DNA of 47,163 nucleotides. Source: Clostridia bacterium. Lineage in GTDB: Bacteria > Bacillota > Clostridia > Christensenellales > Aristaeellaceae. This document shows, one piece after another, positions 1-6,579 of this stretch. The position numbers and the translations under genes were made by a program. The notes under the pieces were generated by a model. It was not told the DNA's origin, did not search any database, and saw nothing but the letters and a program-made list of their open reading frames with translations. Each line of letters opens with the position of its first letter. Within the stretch, counting starts at the first letter, position 1. The stretch is taken from NCBI GenBank assembly GCA_017484085.1, contig JAFUTW010000028.1, forward strand, positions 1 through 47,163, written 5' to 3'.

Positions 1-1
1 C

Positions 2-685
2 GTCCGGCGAGAAGGCGCTTTAAAGATTGCAATTGAAGCGGCTGAGTTTATGAAATCCTGCGGTGCGGAGGTTGGAGCATCTTTGATGTTCAACCGTTTT
101 TTTGCTGAGGATGCCGACGAAATCGACGGGATGCTGCAACAGTTACAGTCCGCATATATCTATTTTGCAATCCCTAACTTTACACCGCATGCCCATATGA
201 CGGATTTTGAACCTTGCCGCGGTTCACTGAATACCCTTCACCGGATTCGTCCTTGGCTTGCTCGTTGGCAACAACAGGAAGACGAATTGACAAAGGTAAT
301 CTGTACGATCGGTATGCTCAAGGAACAACTTCAACAAGGATTTGATATAGTTCCATTATTCAAATGCCCGCAGGACGAGCTATATATGGTGGTTCACCAG
401 AACGGAGACCTTTTTGTCGGCAACACGGGCGTGGAAACAGAGCATCTCGGCAATCTACGGACACTGGATATTCAGGAGACAGCCAAACGCATTTCAGAAA
501 TGCCCGGGAACCGGGACTATGGTGCGTTCTACGAGGTGGATCTGCTGCCTCGCCGGGAAGTGCTGGTTCATGCGATTGATCAGCTGCCGCAAGACCTGAT
601 TTACAGCGATAGGGCGAGTGCGATTTACAGAGCATTGACCATGTTAGGAATACCAACAAAAATACTTGAAACTGTAGCCAGATGA
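2..685 (+). CDS. radical SAM-like protein, 3' part only
   Basis: The frame is open from the first bases of the window, so the start lies upstream and only about 227 residues are visible. The visible part looks like the last strands of a radical-SAM TIM barrel: a helix with KSCGAEVGASLMFNRF, then a Cys-containing stretch (LFKCPQDELYMVV) and a 'GNTGVETEHLGNLRTLD' segment resembling SPASM-type C-terminal regions. The CxxxCxxC iron-sulfur motif that would prove the family is not in view. An internal ATG at 50 exists but coding similarity continues upstream of it, so I treat the gene as partial. It ends just before a region resembling conjugative-element DNA and could be element cargo. The substrate cannot be deduced. 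Confidence 0.5.
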   Translation, partial: VRREGALKIAIEAAEFMKSCGAEVGASLMFNRFFAEDADEIDGMLQQLQSAYIYFAIPNFTPHAHMTDFEPCRGSLNTLHRIRPWLARWQQQEDELTKVICTIGMLKEQLQQGFDIVPLFKCPQDELYMVVHQNGDLFVGNTGVETEHLGNLRTLDIQETAKRISEMPGNRDYGAFYEVDLLPRREVLVHAIDQLPQDLIYSDRASAIYRALTMLGIPTKILETVAR

Positions 686-1155
686 TAGAACGGCAAAGCG
701 GAAGAGAATCGCACAAATTCAAGTTTGTCGGGTAAATAGCAAAGCCAGCCGAGCCAGCGGGCGGTCAAGATGAACGGGCTTCGCCCACCGTTGACAGCCC
801 CGCCCGGTTTCGCAGTTAGGCAGTCAAGGAGCGACAGCAAGGAGTGCTGCCGCCCCGCACTATTATTCAGAGAGGGGGAATTTCCATGACAGACCAGAAA
901 GCCTATCAAGAATATATCCAGCGCAGGTACAACGCCTCTTGCAAGGCTGTTATCCGCTGTGCCTGACAGCGTCCGTCCGTGCCGGAATTATGTAGAGCTC
1001 CACATAATTCTGTTGTATTTCCCAGCCTTTTGTGATACTATTTTGATACTAATAAACTTTACAGCCGAAAATAGCAGGTGGAATATTAACATATTTGCGA
1101 AAGTTTTTCCTGCGAAATCACCTCAAATACACCCTACTATATCTGAATTTGCCGA
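686..1155. other. gene-poor stretch with conjugative-element-like sequence
   Basis: No full gene is visible. About 740-870 is a GC-rich imperfectly palindromic stretch of a kind I associate with the region ahead of small sigma-like genes in Clostridia integrative conjugative elements (from memory, not verified). It is followed by the short remnant at 886-966. From about 1000 the DNA becomes AT-rich and stays so through the next gene, suggesting a junction between two acquired segments near 970-1000. Confidence 0.4.
886..966 (+). pseudogene. truncated sigma-70-like/HTH protein of a conjugative element
   Basis: A 26-codon frame starts with MTDQKAYQEYIQRRY and stops after 'AVIRCA', behind a good ribosome binding site (AGAGAGGGGG). 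The N-terminus resembles the start of the small sigma-70-like ORF found in Tn916/Tn1549-type elements, which is normally over 100 residues long. Only its first two dozen codons survive before the sequence switches to unrelated DNA, so this is read as a remnant marking the edge of a decayed conjugative element. The family assignment rests on a short match and is tentative. Confidence 0.35.
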
Positions 1156-2301
1156 GTGAAGGTATTACCAGTACATGCAAGTAATGCAGTATTCGGGGAA
1201 AACGAGAGCTTATACCAATGCGTGTTGGATGATTTTAGAAGTGCAAAATTCATAGGTATACTGACATACAATATTTCCTCGAGATTGGACAGCCATTTGT
1301 TAAAGTCTTTGAAGGATGCTTGCCTACGTGGAACAAACGCGGTCATAATAACAAACATCCCTAAGCGGTTTCCGACGTATTTCAAAGAGCAATACGCAAT
1401 AGCAGCTAAGGACATGATTGATTCGTATATTCGTCAGCTTAATCCGCAGAATTATGGTATGAGGCTTACTCCATATTTTGCGTTTCATAATCATGCGAAA
1501 ATCATCATGACCGAGAATATAGTGTACTGGGGTTCAAGCAATTATTCAGATGAAAGCAGCAGAAATTTCGAATGCGGAACCATTTCTACAGATAAAAACC
1601 TTATAACGTACTTGAAGGAAACCTTATTCATAGAAGAACAGCGCAGATCAGTTCCTTTCTATAAATATAATTTTGCAATAGCTTTAGCAAATCTGGAGAG
1701 TTTAATTCCTGCATGTAAGGCAGCAAGACAAAAACTATTCGATGCTGCATTTGAATCTTGGTCTGATTATGAAACAGGATTTAAGGATGCTTGGACATAT
1801 CGCACACATGATAGTGGAGTAACTGTTGGATTCTTACGAGGATTCCTTGATTTCTTTTCTCACTTTGATGATGCATTAGATGTGATTGATAGCATTATTG
1901 ATGACTATTGCGAACGCGATGAGTTGCCAGAAAAGGTCGAAATGCTTCAAGATTTATTTGAAGAGTATAGGAAGCTATTTGAGGATTTTCTCGAAGATAT
2001 TACAACATTGTTTGAAGAACTTGAGCAGATGGCAGGATATGATGTGTCGTATGAGGCTTGTAGAAAAGTAAGCGACGAATATGGTATGGAAGCTTATGAT
2101 GAAAACTTGGACTATTACTTAGAAAAAGCAATGGATGAAGCAAATGGCGAATATAGCAGTTTAATTGAAGAAGCGGAACCGACTATACGTGATGCATTAG
2201 AAAGCCTTGATTCCATGGTTGCTTCGTTTCAACAGTTATATGACAATTTGCTTCAACTACTTGTAATTAATCCGAGAATCGACAATACAGGGGTTAACTA
2301 A
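1156..2301 (+). CDS. phospholipase D-fold protein with acidic helical C-terminus
   Basis: 381 residues from a GTG start; an in-frame stop at 1144-1146 rules out a longer protein. Residues 110-140 carry one PLD (HKD) signature: H113-x-K115, then a 'WGSSNYS' turn with N129 and E139 in the usual acidic place. Residues 1-110 form the alpha/beta half expected ahead of the motif. After about residue 190 the protein is helical and very acidic, with no recognised domain. PLD-fold proteins with one HKD usually dimerise to make a nuclease or phosphodiesterase site. The gene is clearly more AT-rich than the GC-rich genes after 2.8 kb and sits beside restriction-modification genes, so horizontal acquisition and a defence role are plausible but unproven. 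No partner gene is obvious. Confidence 0.6.
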   Translation: MKVLPVHASNAVFGENESLYQCVLDDFRSAKFIGILTYNISSRLDSHLLKSLKDACLRGTNAVIITNIPKRFPTYFKEQYAIAAKDMIDSYIRQLNPQNYGMRLTPYFAFHNHAKIIMTENIVYWGSSNYSDESSRNFECGTISTDKNLITYLKETLFIEEQRRSVPFYKYNFAIALANLESLIPACKAARQKLFDAAFESWSDYETGFKDAWTYRTHDSGVTVGFLRGFLDFFSHFDDALDVIDSIIDDYCERDELPEKVEMLQDLFEEYRKLFEDFLEDITTLFEELEQMAGYDVSYEACRKVSDEYGMEAYDENLDYYLEKAMDEANGEYSSLIEEAEPTIRDALESLDSMVASFQQLYDNLLQLLVINPRIDNTGVN

Positions 2302-2327
2302 AATAAAAAAGATGGGAGTATAAGCTG

Positions 2328-2654
2328 ATGGTCGGCAAGTACAAAGTGATTACCCTCTGCGGCAGTACCCGCTTCAAGGATGCTTTCATGGAAGCACAGA
2401 AACAGCTGACACTGGAGGGAAACATTGTCATCAGCGTTGGACTTTTTGGCCACTCTGGCGATGATGAAGTCTGGACGGAAGGTACCAAGGAAATGCTGGA
2501 TGACATGCACAAGCGAAAAATCGACATGGCGGACGAGATCTTTGTCATCAATGTCGGTGGGTATATTGGTGCCAGCACTCGGTCGGAGATTGAGTATGCA
2601 AAGGCGACCGGAAAGCCGGTGAACTATCTGGAGGGTTTAGCACAGAATATCTGA
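2328..2654 (+). CDS. nucleoside 2-deoxyribosyltransferase-like protein (DUF4406-type)
   Basis: 108 residues, ATG start behind GATGGGAG. It begins with YKVITLCGSTRFKDAF, the glycine/serine nucleotide-binding start of the nucleoside 2-deoxyribosyltransferase fold, and has the typical C-terminal 'DEIFVINVGGYIG.STRSEIEYA' segment where S-T-R-S-E-I-E-Y-A matches the conserved acid-containing helix. Such proteins hydrolyse or exchange nucleoside or nucleotide glycosidic bonds, but the short DUF4406-like members are mostly uncharacterised and common in phages and mobile DNA. It lies 26 bases after the PLD-fold gene on the same strand and may be cotranscribed with it. Confidence 0.7.
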   Translation: MVGKYKVITLCGSTRFKDAFMEAQKQLTLEGNIVISVGLFGHSGDDEVWTEGTKEMLDDMHKRKIDMADEIFVINVGGYIGASTRSEIEYAKATGKPVNYLEGLAQNI

Positions 2655-2701
2655 TGCTGAAACCACTCTCCAACGAAGCTCCCAACTCACCAACGAAACT
2701 A

Positions 2702-2739
2702 CACTCCCCAACGAAACCCGTGAGTAACGTTGGGGAGTG
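2702..2739. repeat. 12-bp perfect inverted repeat upstream of truncated hsdM
   Basis: CACTCCCCAACG (2702-2713) is the exact reverse complement of CGTTGGGGAGTG (2728-2739), with a 14-base loop. Partial copies of 'CCAACGAA' occur just before it (about 2669-2697). There is no T-run, so it does not look like a standard terminator; it may be a mobile-element end or a protein-binding site. It lies just upstream of the junction where hsdM homology begins. Confidence 0.55.
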
Positions 2740-2801
2740 AAACGATCCGGAACCGGTGGTATGAAGCCGACTGTCAAACTAGCAGAAAGGAGATGACCAG
2801 G

Positions 2802-3773
2802 GTGCTGAAACCCCTTGATTTACAAGCATTGTACATAATCCTTTGTATCAAAGTTGCTCTGGTCACAGATTTTGCCTGCGGCACGGGTGGCTTCCTCACC
2901 AGCTGGCTGAAGGAGCTGGAGAAGGAAGTGAAGACCACGGACGACCGCGCCGCCTTCGGGAGGAGCGTTTACGGCATCGAGAAGAAGCAGTTCCCGTACA
3001 TGCTGTGCATCACCAACATGCTGCTGCACGACCTGGATGTGCCCCAGGTGTTCCACGACAACAGCCTGCTGCGGGACGTGCTGGACTACACCGAGGACGA
3101 CCGCTTCGACGTCATCCTGATGAATCCCCCGTACGGCGGCAGTGAAAAGGCGGATGTGAAAAACCACTTCCCCGCCGACCTTGCCAGCTCCGAGACGGCC
3201 GACCTGTTCATGTCCGTCATCATGTACCGGCTGAAGGAAAACGGCCGCGCCGCGGTGATTCTGCCCGACGGCTTCCTCTTCGGCACGGACAACGCGAAGA
3301 TCAGCATCAAGAAAAAGCTGCTGTCGGAGTTCAACCTCCATACCGTCATCCGCATGCCGGGCAGCGTGTTCTCCCCGTACACCTCCATCACCACCAACAT
3401 CCTGTTCTTCGACAGGACAGGCCCCACGGAAAAGACCTGGTTCTACCGGCTGGATATGCCGGAGGGCTACAAGCACTTTTCCAAGACGAAGCCCATGAAG
3501 GCGGAGCACTTCGCCCCCGTGGAGGCGTGGTGGAACGACCGGCAGCCGATCGCGGTGGACGGCTTTGACAAGGCGCGGTGCTTTGCCGTGGAGGAGCTGT
3601 GCGGCGAGCTGGGCTACAACCTGGATCAGTGCGGCTTCCCACACGAGGAAGAGGAGATCCTCTCGCCGATGGATCTCATCCAGCGCTACCAGGAGGAGCG
3701 CGCGAGCCTGAACGCGGAGATCGACCGGGTTTTGGCGGATATCACCGAAAAGCTGGGAGGGGCAGAGCTATGA
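2802..3773 (+). pseudogene. hsdM: type I restriction-modification methyltransferase subunit, N-terminally truncated
   Basis: From about 2860 the frame encodes an N6-adenine methyltransferase: motif I DFACGTGGF (SAM binding) and motif IV NPPYGG (catalysis), then the normal C-terminus including 'FAVEELCGELGYNLD'. A complete HsdM has well over 100 residues of N-terminal helical domain before motif I; here only about 20 unrelated residues precede it. A ribosome binding site (AAAGGAG) and starts at 2793 (ATG) or 2802 (GTG) allow a shortened protein, but without the N-terminal domain that contacts HsdS it is unlikely to work. The sequence before about 2860 does not look like hsdM, so a recombination or insertion junction lies there. 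The stop overlaps the hsdS start (ATGA). Confidence 0.75.
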
Positions 3774-5230
3774 CGCCCCAGGAACAGAAAAACAGCATCC
3801 TGCAGCTGGCCATACAGGGTAAGCTGGTGGAGCAGCGGCCGGAGGAAGGCACAGCGGAGAAACTGTACAAGCAGATTCAGGCCGAGAAGCAGGCGCTCAT
3901 CAAAGCCGGGAAGATCAAAAAAGAAAAGCCGCTGCCGGAGATCACGGAAGAGGAAATACCGTTTGAGATTCCGGAGAGCTGGAAGTGGGTATATATAGGG
4001 GATATCTTCCTCCACAATACCGGGAAGGCTCAAAACGCTTCTGGTTCATCCAGCGGAACCATAAGAAAGTTTATTACAACATCTAATCTTTATTGGAATT
4101 GCTTTGACTTTTCGAAAGTCAAGGAAATGCCGTTTACAGAACAAGAGATTGAACGGTGTTCTGCAAAAAAAGGTGATTTGCTGGTGTGTGAGGGCGGTGA
4201 TTGTGGCCGTACTGCTATTTGGACTTATGATGAAGAAGTCTGCATCCAAAACCATGTACATAGATTGCGACCATATGCTCTTCTTTCAATAGAATACTAT
4301 TACTACTTATTCTATCTCTACAAATTTACAGGCCGCCTCAGAGGGCGTGGTGTAGCAATTCAAGGCTTGTCCAGCGAAGCAATACATAAAGTAGTTTGTC
4401 CTCTTCCTCCCCTCGCCGAACAAAAGCGCATCGTCGCCAAGATCGAAGAGCTCCTGCCGCTGATCGAGCGCTACGAAAAGGCGTGGACGCGGCTGGAGGA
4501 CTTTAACCGGCGCTTCCCCGGGGACCTGCAGAAATCCATCCTGCAGCTGGCCATCCAGGGCAAGCTGGTGGAGCAGCGGCCGGAGGAGGGCACCGGGGAA
4601 GAACTGTACAAGCAGATTCAAGCTGAGAAGCAGACGCTCATCAAAGCCGGGAAGATCAAAAAAGAAAAACCCCTGCCGGAGATCGCAGAGGACGAAGTGC
4701 CGTTTGAGATTCCGGAGAGTTGGAAGTGGGTGCGCTGGGGAGATTTATCCGAATCCATCCAGTATGGTTATAACGCCCCTGCGCAAGAGTCAGGCCGTAT
4801 AAAAATGGTGAGGATCAGTGACATACAAGATGGACAAGTCTTGTGGGATTCTGTCCCGTATTGTGATATCTCCGAGCAGGATATACCAACATATTTACTC
4901 TCTGCCAATGATATTCTTTTCGCGAGAACGGGTGGGACTGTCGGGAAAACCTATCTTGTGAAGGATGTCCCAGAAGAGTCTATTTATGCAGGTTACCTTA
5001 TCCGAACAAGATATAGCGTAAAATTGTGCCCGGAGTACATGAAGCACTTCATGGAAAGCCAGCTATATTGGGATCAGCTTCACAATGGAACAATAGCGAC
5101 CGCACAGCCGAACTGCAATGGGAAAACACTTTCCAAAATGATTCTGCCCCTCCCACCCCTCGCTGAGCAGAAGCGCATTGTGGCCAAGCTGGAAGAACTA
5201 CTGCCCCTGTGCGAGAGACTGAAAGCATAA
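3770..5230 (+). CDS. hsdS: type I restriction-modification specificity subunit
   Basis: 486 residues, start ATG overlapping the hsdM stop. HsdS sets the target sequence of type I enzymes. Two target recognition domains are visible: TRD1 after the first 'ESWKWV' (about residues 73-205) and TRD2 after the second (about 320-460). Each is followed by the conserved 'PLPPLAEQKRIVAK.EELLPL' helix. The blocks ahead of the two TRDs are near-copies of each other. The TRDs are more AT-rich than the conserved blocks, as expected for exchanged recognition modules. The hsdM partner is truncated and no hsdR is in view, so the locus is probably a non-functional or donor cassette; intact genes upstream of the window cannot be excluded. 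Confidence 0.9.
   Translation: MTPQEQKNSILQLAIQGKLVEQRPEEGTAEKLYKQIQAEKQALIKAGKIKKEKPLPEITEEEIPFEIPESWKWVYIGDIFLHNTGKAQNASGSSSGTIRKFITTSNLYWNCFDFSKVKEMPFTEQEIERCSAKKGDLLVCEGGDCGRTAIWTYDEEVCIQNHVHRLRPYALLSIEYYYYLFYLYKFTGRLRGRGVAIQGLSSEAIHKVVCPLPPLAEQKRIVAKIEELLPLIERYEKAWTRLEDFNRRFPGDLQKSILQLAIQGKLVEQRPEEGTGEELYKQIQAEKQTLIKAGKIKKEKPLPEIAEDEVPFEIPESWKWVRWGDLSESIQYGYNAPAQESGRIKMVRISDIQDGQVLWDSVPYCDISEQDIPTYLLSANDILFARTGGTVGKTYLVKDVPEESIYAGYLIRTRYSVKLCPEYMKHFMESQLYWDQLHNGTIATAQPNCNGKTLSKMILPLPPLAEQKRIVAKLEELLPLCERLKA
3793..3990 (+). repeat. hsdS internal direct repeat, copy 1
   Basis: A segment of about 198 bp encoding 'ILQLAIQGKLVEQRPEEGT...PFEIPESWKWV'. It is repeated nearly exactly at 4534-4731. 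Such repeats flank TRD modules and are substrates for homologous exchange that changes specificity. Confidence 0.85.
4534..4731 (+). repeat. hsdS internal direct repeat, copy 2
   Basis: Second copy of the block at 3793-3990, placed between TRD1 and TRD2. Differences are mostly synonymous, with a few substitutions (TAEKL versus TGEEL, ITEEEI versus IAEDEV). Confidence 0.85.
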
Positions 5231-5322
5231 GCATACAACACAGGGCTTTCCAACCCGCACGCGGGAAGCAATGCCCGCCTCTGGCCACCCGGGCACCCCT
5301 ATAATACATAAACAAGATAATA

Positions 5323-5364
5323 AATCCGCAAAGGGTTTTTGTCCTTTGCGGATTATGCTATGAT
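5323..5364 (+). promoter_or_regulatory. toxin module 1 promoter inside a 12-bp palindrome
   Basis: AATCCGCAAAGG (5323-5334) and its exact complement CCTTTGCGGATT (5343-5354) flank the loop GTTTTTGT. A -35-like TTTTTG (5336-5341) lies in the loop and TATGAT (5359-5364) follows after 17 bases. The whole arrangement is repeated identically in module 2, so it is probably functional, either as an operator over the promoter or as an upstream terminator. Confidence 0.55.
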
Positions 5365-5434
5365 GGGTGGGCAGACAGGCAGATGTGTCGGCGGCCTCCT
5401 TTCAACCTCGTACAGAAGAAGGGAGGATGATCAC

Positions 5435-5524
5435 ATGAACGATTACGAGATCATTATGATCGTCCTTCAGGTACTCCTGGTGGTTTTTACCGCCATCGGG
5501 GTATTCTGCAAGCGTAACTCATAA
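5435..5524 (+). CDS. putative holin-like/type I toxin, copy 1
   Basis: 29 residues: a short polar start with NDYEIIM, one hydrophobic helix (about residues 5-24) and a basic tail CKRNS. The 'YE-x-x-M' start and overall form fit the putative holin-like toxin family (Hol-Tox) of Bacillota, small membrane peptides usually controlled by antisense RNA. ATG is placed 8 bases after GGGAGG. The gene sits between a palindromic promoter and a hairpin, with a consensus promoter facing it from the other side. A nearly identical module follows about 500 bases downstream. Confidence 0.7.
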   Translation: MNDYEIIMIVLQVLLVVFTAIGVFCKRNS

Positions 5525-5612
5525 GATGTGAGCCGTCGGCAGTTGGCGCTACTGACGGCTCGTTTGTCATAGTGTTCCCTTAGGGGAGGCCGATGCAAAC
5601 GGCCCTCTGCCT
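5525..5612 (-). ncRNA. predicted antisense RNA of toxin module 1
   Basis: Predicted from the consensus minus-strand promoter at 5619-5647, about 7 bases past its -10, to the shared hairpin. It would be about 90 nt long and overlap the 3' end of the toxin mRNA. Its first bases (GCAGACAGGCAGA) are the same as those of the toxin mRNA leader. Transcription itself is inferred. Confidence 0.5.
5530..5561. terminator. shared hairpin terminator of toxin module 1
   Basis: GAGCCGTC (5530-5537) pairs with GACGGCTC (5554-5561), with further pairing inside. It lies just after the toxin stop and can end both the toxin mRNA and the opposing RNA, as in TxpA/RatA-type modules. Confidence 0.6.
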
Positions 5613-5618
5613 GTCTGC

Positions 5619-5647
5619 ATTGTACGATGAATGAGAGTGATTGTCAA
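5619..5647 (-). promoter_or_regulatory. consensus promoter for antisense RNA 1
   Basis: Read on the minus strand: TTGACA, 17 bases, TACAAT. The spacer differs in sequence from the copy at 6129-6157 while both hexamers and the spacer length are conserved, which argues for selection on the promoter. Confidence 0.75.
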
Positions 5648-5692
5648 GCCAAGCGGGCAGAGAAAAGCGCGGTCATCCGAAACGGAATAGAA

Positions 5693-5722
5693 TGAAGCAG
5701 CCTCAGCCGGGCTGCTTTCTGT
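5693..5722 (+). terminator. hairpin at the end of toxin module 1
   Basis: GCAGCC and GGGCTGC arms followed by TTTCTGTCC. It is the counterpart of the better T-tailed hairpin ending module 2. Confidence 0.5.
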
Positions 5723-5759
5723 CCATCTCCGCACCCAATAATACATAAAGAAGATAATG

Positions 5760-5801
5760 AATCCGCAAAGGGTTTTTGTCCTTTGCGGATTATGCTATGA
5801 T
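5760..5801 (+). promoter_or_regulatory. toxin module 2 promoter inside a 12-bp palindrome
   Basis: Same elements as module 1: AATCCGCAAAGG (5760-5771), loop with TTTTTG (5773-5778), CCTTTGCGGATT (5780-5791) and TATGAT (5796-5801). Confidence 0.55.
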
Positions 5802-5843
5802 GGGTGGGCAGACAGGCAGATGTGTCGGCGGCCTCCTCTCAAC

Positions 5844-5919
5844 TATGGCGCCGAACGCCAAAGGCGTTCGAGCGTCCCGCCTGCGGCGGGATCAAGGGCT
5901 TTCAGCCCTTGACGAAGCG
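5844..5919. repeat. insertion with three consecutive hairpins in the module 2 leader
   Basis: About 75 bases absent from module 1. It holds CGAACGCC/GGCGTTCG (5852-5870), CCCGCC/GGCGGG (5876-5890) and AAGGGCT/AGCCCTT (5894-5910), each with a 3-base loop. It resembles a small palindromic repeat element and adds strong structure to the leader just ahead of the toxin ribosome binding site. Confidence 0.65.
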
Positions 5920-5944
5920 TACAGAAGAGAGGAGGATGATCATA

Positions 5945-6034
5945 TTGAGTGATTATGAGATCATCATGATCTTCCTCACGATTATCACATTGCTGTTTTT
6001 GGCAATGAGTTTCGTGTCGAATCATAAATCATAA
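5945..6034 (+). CDS. putative holin-like/type I toxin, copy 2
   Basis: 29 residues, LSDYEIIMIFLTIIT onward with a single membrane helix and a short NHKS tail, homologous to the peptide at 5435. By alignment with that copy the start is the TTG at 5945, 9 bases after GGAGG; an in-frame ATG at 5936 overlaps the ribosome binding site and is less likely. The two peptides share their first eight residues after the start but differ in the hydrophobic part, so they are diverged paralogues rather than a fresh duplication. The hairpin insertion in the leader may lower its translation. Confidence 0.65.
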   Translation: MSDYEIIMIFLTIITLLFLAMSFVSNHKS

Positions 6035-6122
6035 AATGTGAGCCGTCGGCAGTTAGCACCTGCTGACGGCTCGTTTATAGGCTATACTCTTTGAGGAGGC
6101 CGGAACAAACGGCCCTCTGCCT
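6035..6122 (-). ncRNA. predicted antisense RNA of toxin module 2
   Basis: Runs from about 7 bases past the minus-strand -10 at 6129-6134 to the shared hairpin. Predicted only from promoter and terminator. Confidence 0.5.
6040..6072. terminator. shared hairpin terminator of toxin module 2
   Basis: GAGCCGTC (6040-6047) pairs with GACGGCTC (6065-6072), immediately after the toxin stop, as in module 1. Confidence 0.6.
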
Positions 6123-6128
6123 GTCTGC

Positions 6129-6157
6129 ATTGTACGATGGATGACGGCGAATGTCAA
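6129..6157 (-). promoter_or_regulatory. consensus promoter for antisense RNA 2
   Basis: Minus strand: TTGACA, 17 bases, TACAAT, identical hexamers to module 1 with a different spacer. Confidence 0.75.
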
Positions 6158-6208
6158 GCAAAAACCGGACTTCCGGAAAGCACAGAACACACGAAATGGA
6201 CTAGAACG

Positions 6209-6236
6209 AAGCAGCCCCGGCCGGGCTGCTTTTTTC
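6209..6236 (+). terminator. rho-independent terminator after toxin module 2
   Basis: GCAGCCC (6211-6217) pairs with GGGCTGC (6223-6229), followed by six Ts. Confidence 0.8.
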
Positions 6237-6284
6237 TGTCCGCCGCTGTCCATCCCCATCCCCTACAATGCGCATAACGAAACG

Positions 6285-6310
6285 GGACGACCGCTCGGGC
6301 CGTCCTTTTT
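6285..6310 (+). terminator. hairpin with T-run just before the phage cassette
   Basis: GGACGACC (6285-6292) pairs with GGGCCGTCC (6297-6305) around GCTC, followed by TTTTT. It separates the toxin modules from the terminase genes. Confidence 0.65.
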
Positions 6311-6330
6311 CATCGGAAAGGAGCGGATTC

Positions 6331-6579
6331 ATGGAGAAAAGCGGGGAGCGGAAGATGCCGCCGGTGGCGGACAGGGAGGAGATCCTGCACTTTTACACCG
6401 GGGTAATGCGCGGAAAGATCCACAGCGGAGGCAAGGCGGCGGCCATCGCGGACAGGCTGCGGGCCGCCGCCGCGCTGGAGCGCGCAGGGCAGGAGGACGG
6501 AGAGAAAAGCGGCGCGCTGGAGAAGCTGGACGCCGTGCTGGAGGAACTGCGCCATGCAGCTGACCGAAAAGCAGAGTGA
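6331..6579 (+). CDS. phage terminase small subunit-like protein
   Basis: 82 residues, ATG after GGAAAGGAG. The segment 'REEILHFYTGVMRGKI' followed by an Ala-rich stretch matches the helix found in small terminases of PBSX-like phages ('...L..vmRge...'). The usual N-terminal DNA-binding helix-turn-helix of larger TerS proteins is missing; the protein is about half the normal length. It overlaps the large subunit gene by 26 bases, the normal position for TerS. Function is inferred mainly from this context. Confidence 0.6.
   Translation: MEKSGERKMPPVADREEILHFYTGVMRGKIHSGGKAAAIADRLRAAAALERAGQEDGEKSGALEKLDAVLEELRHAADRKAE

Larger units (their letters stand above)
5290..6243 (+). repeat. tandem duplication of the toxin/antisense module
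   Basis: Two units of roughly 430 bp (5290-5722) and 510 bp (5735-6243) share the same order: TAATACATAA motif, palindromic promoter, GCAGACAGGCAGA leader, toxin ORF, GAGCCGTC hairpin, inverted GGCCCTCTGCCTGTCTGC segment, opposing promoter and a final GCAGCC hairpin. Regulatory parts are better conserved than the spacers. The second unit is longer because of a hairpin-rich insertion. Confidence 0.8.

Noticed and set aside
3578-3769. Upstream extension of hsdS
   Set aside because: This part overlaps hsdM in another frame and has no HsdS similarity; the ATG at 3770 overlaps the hsdM stop in the normal way.
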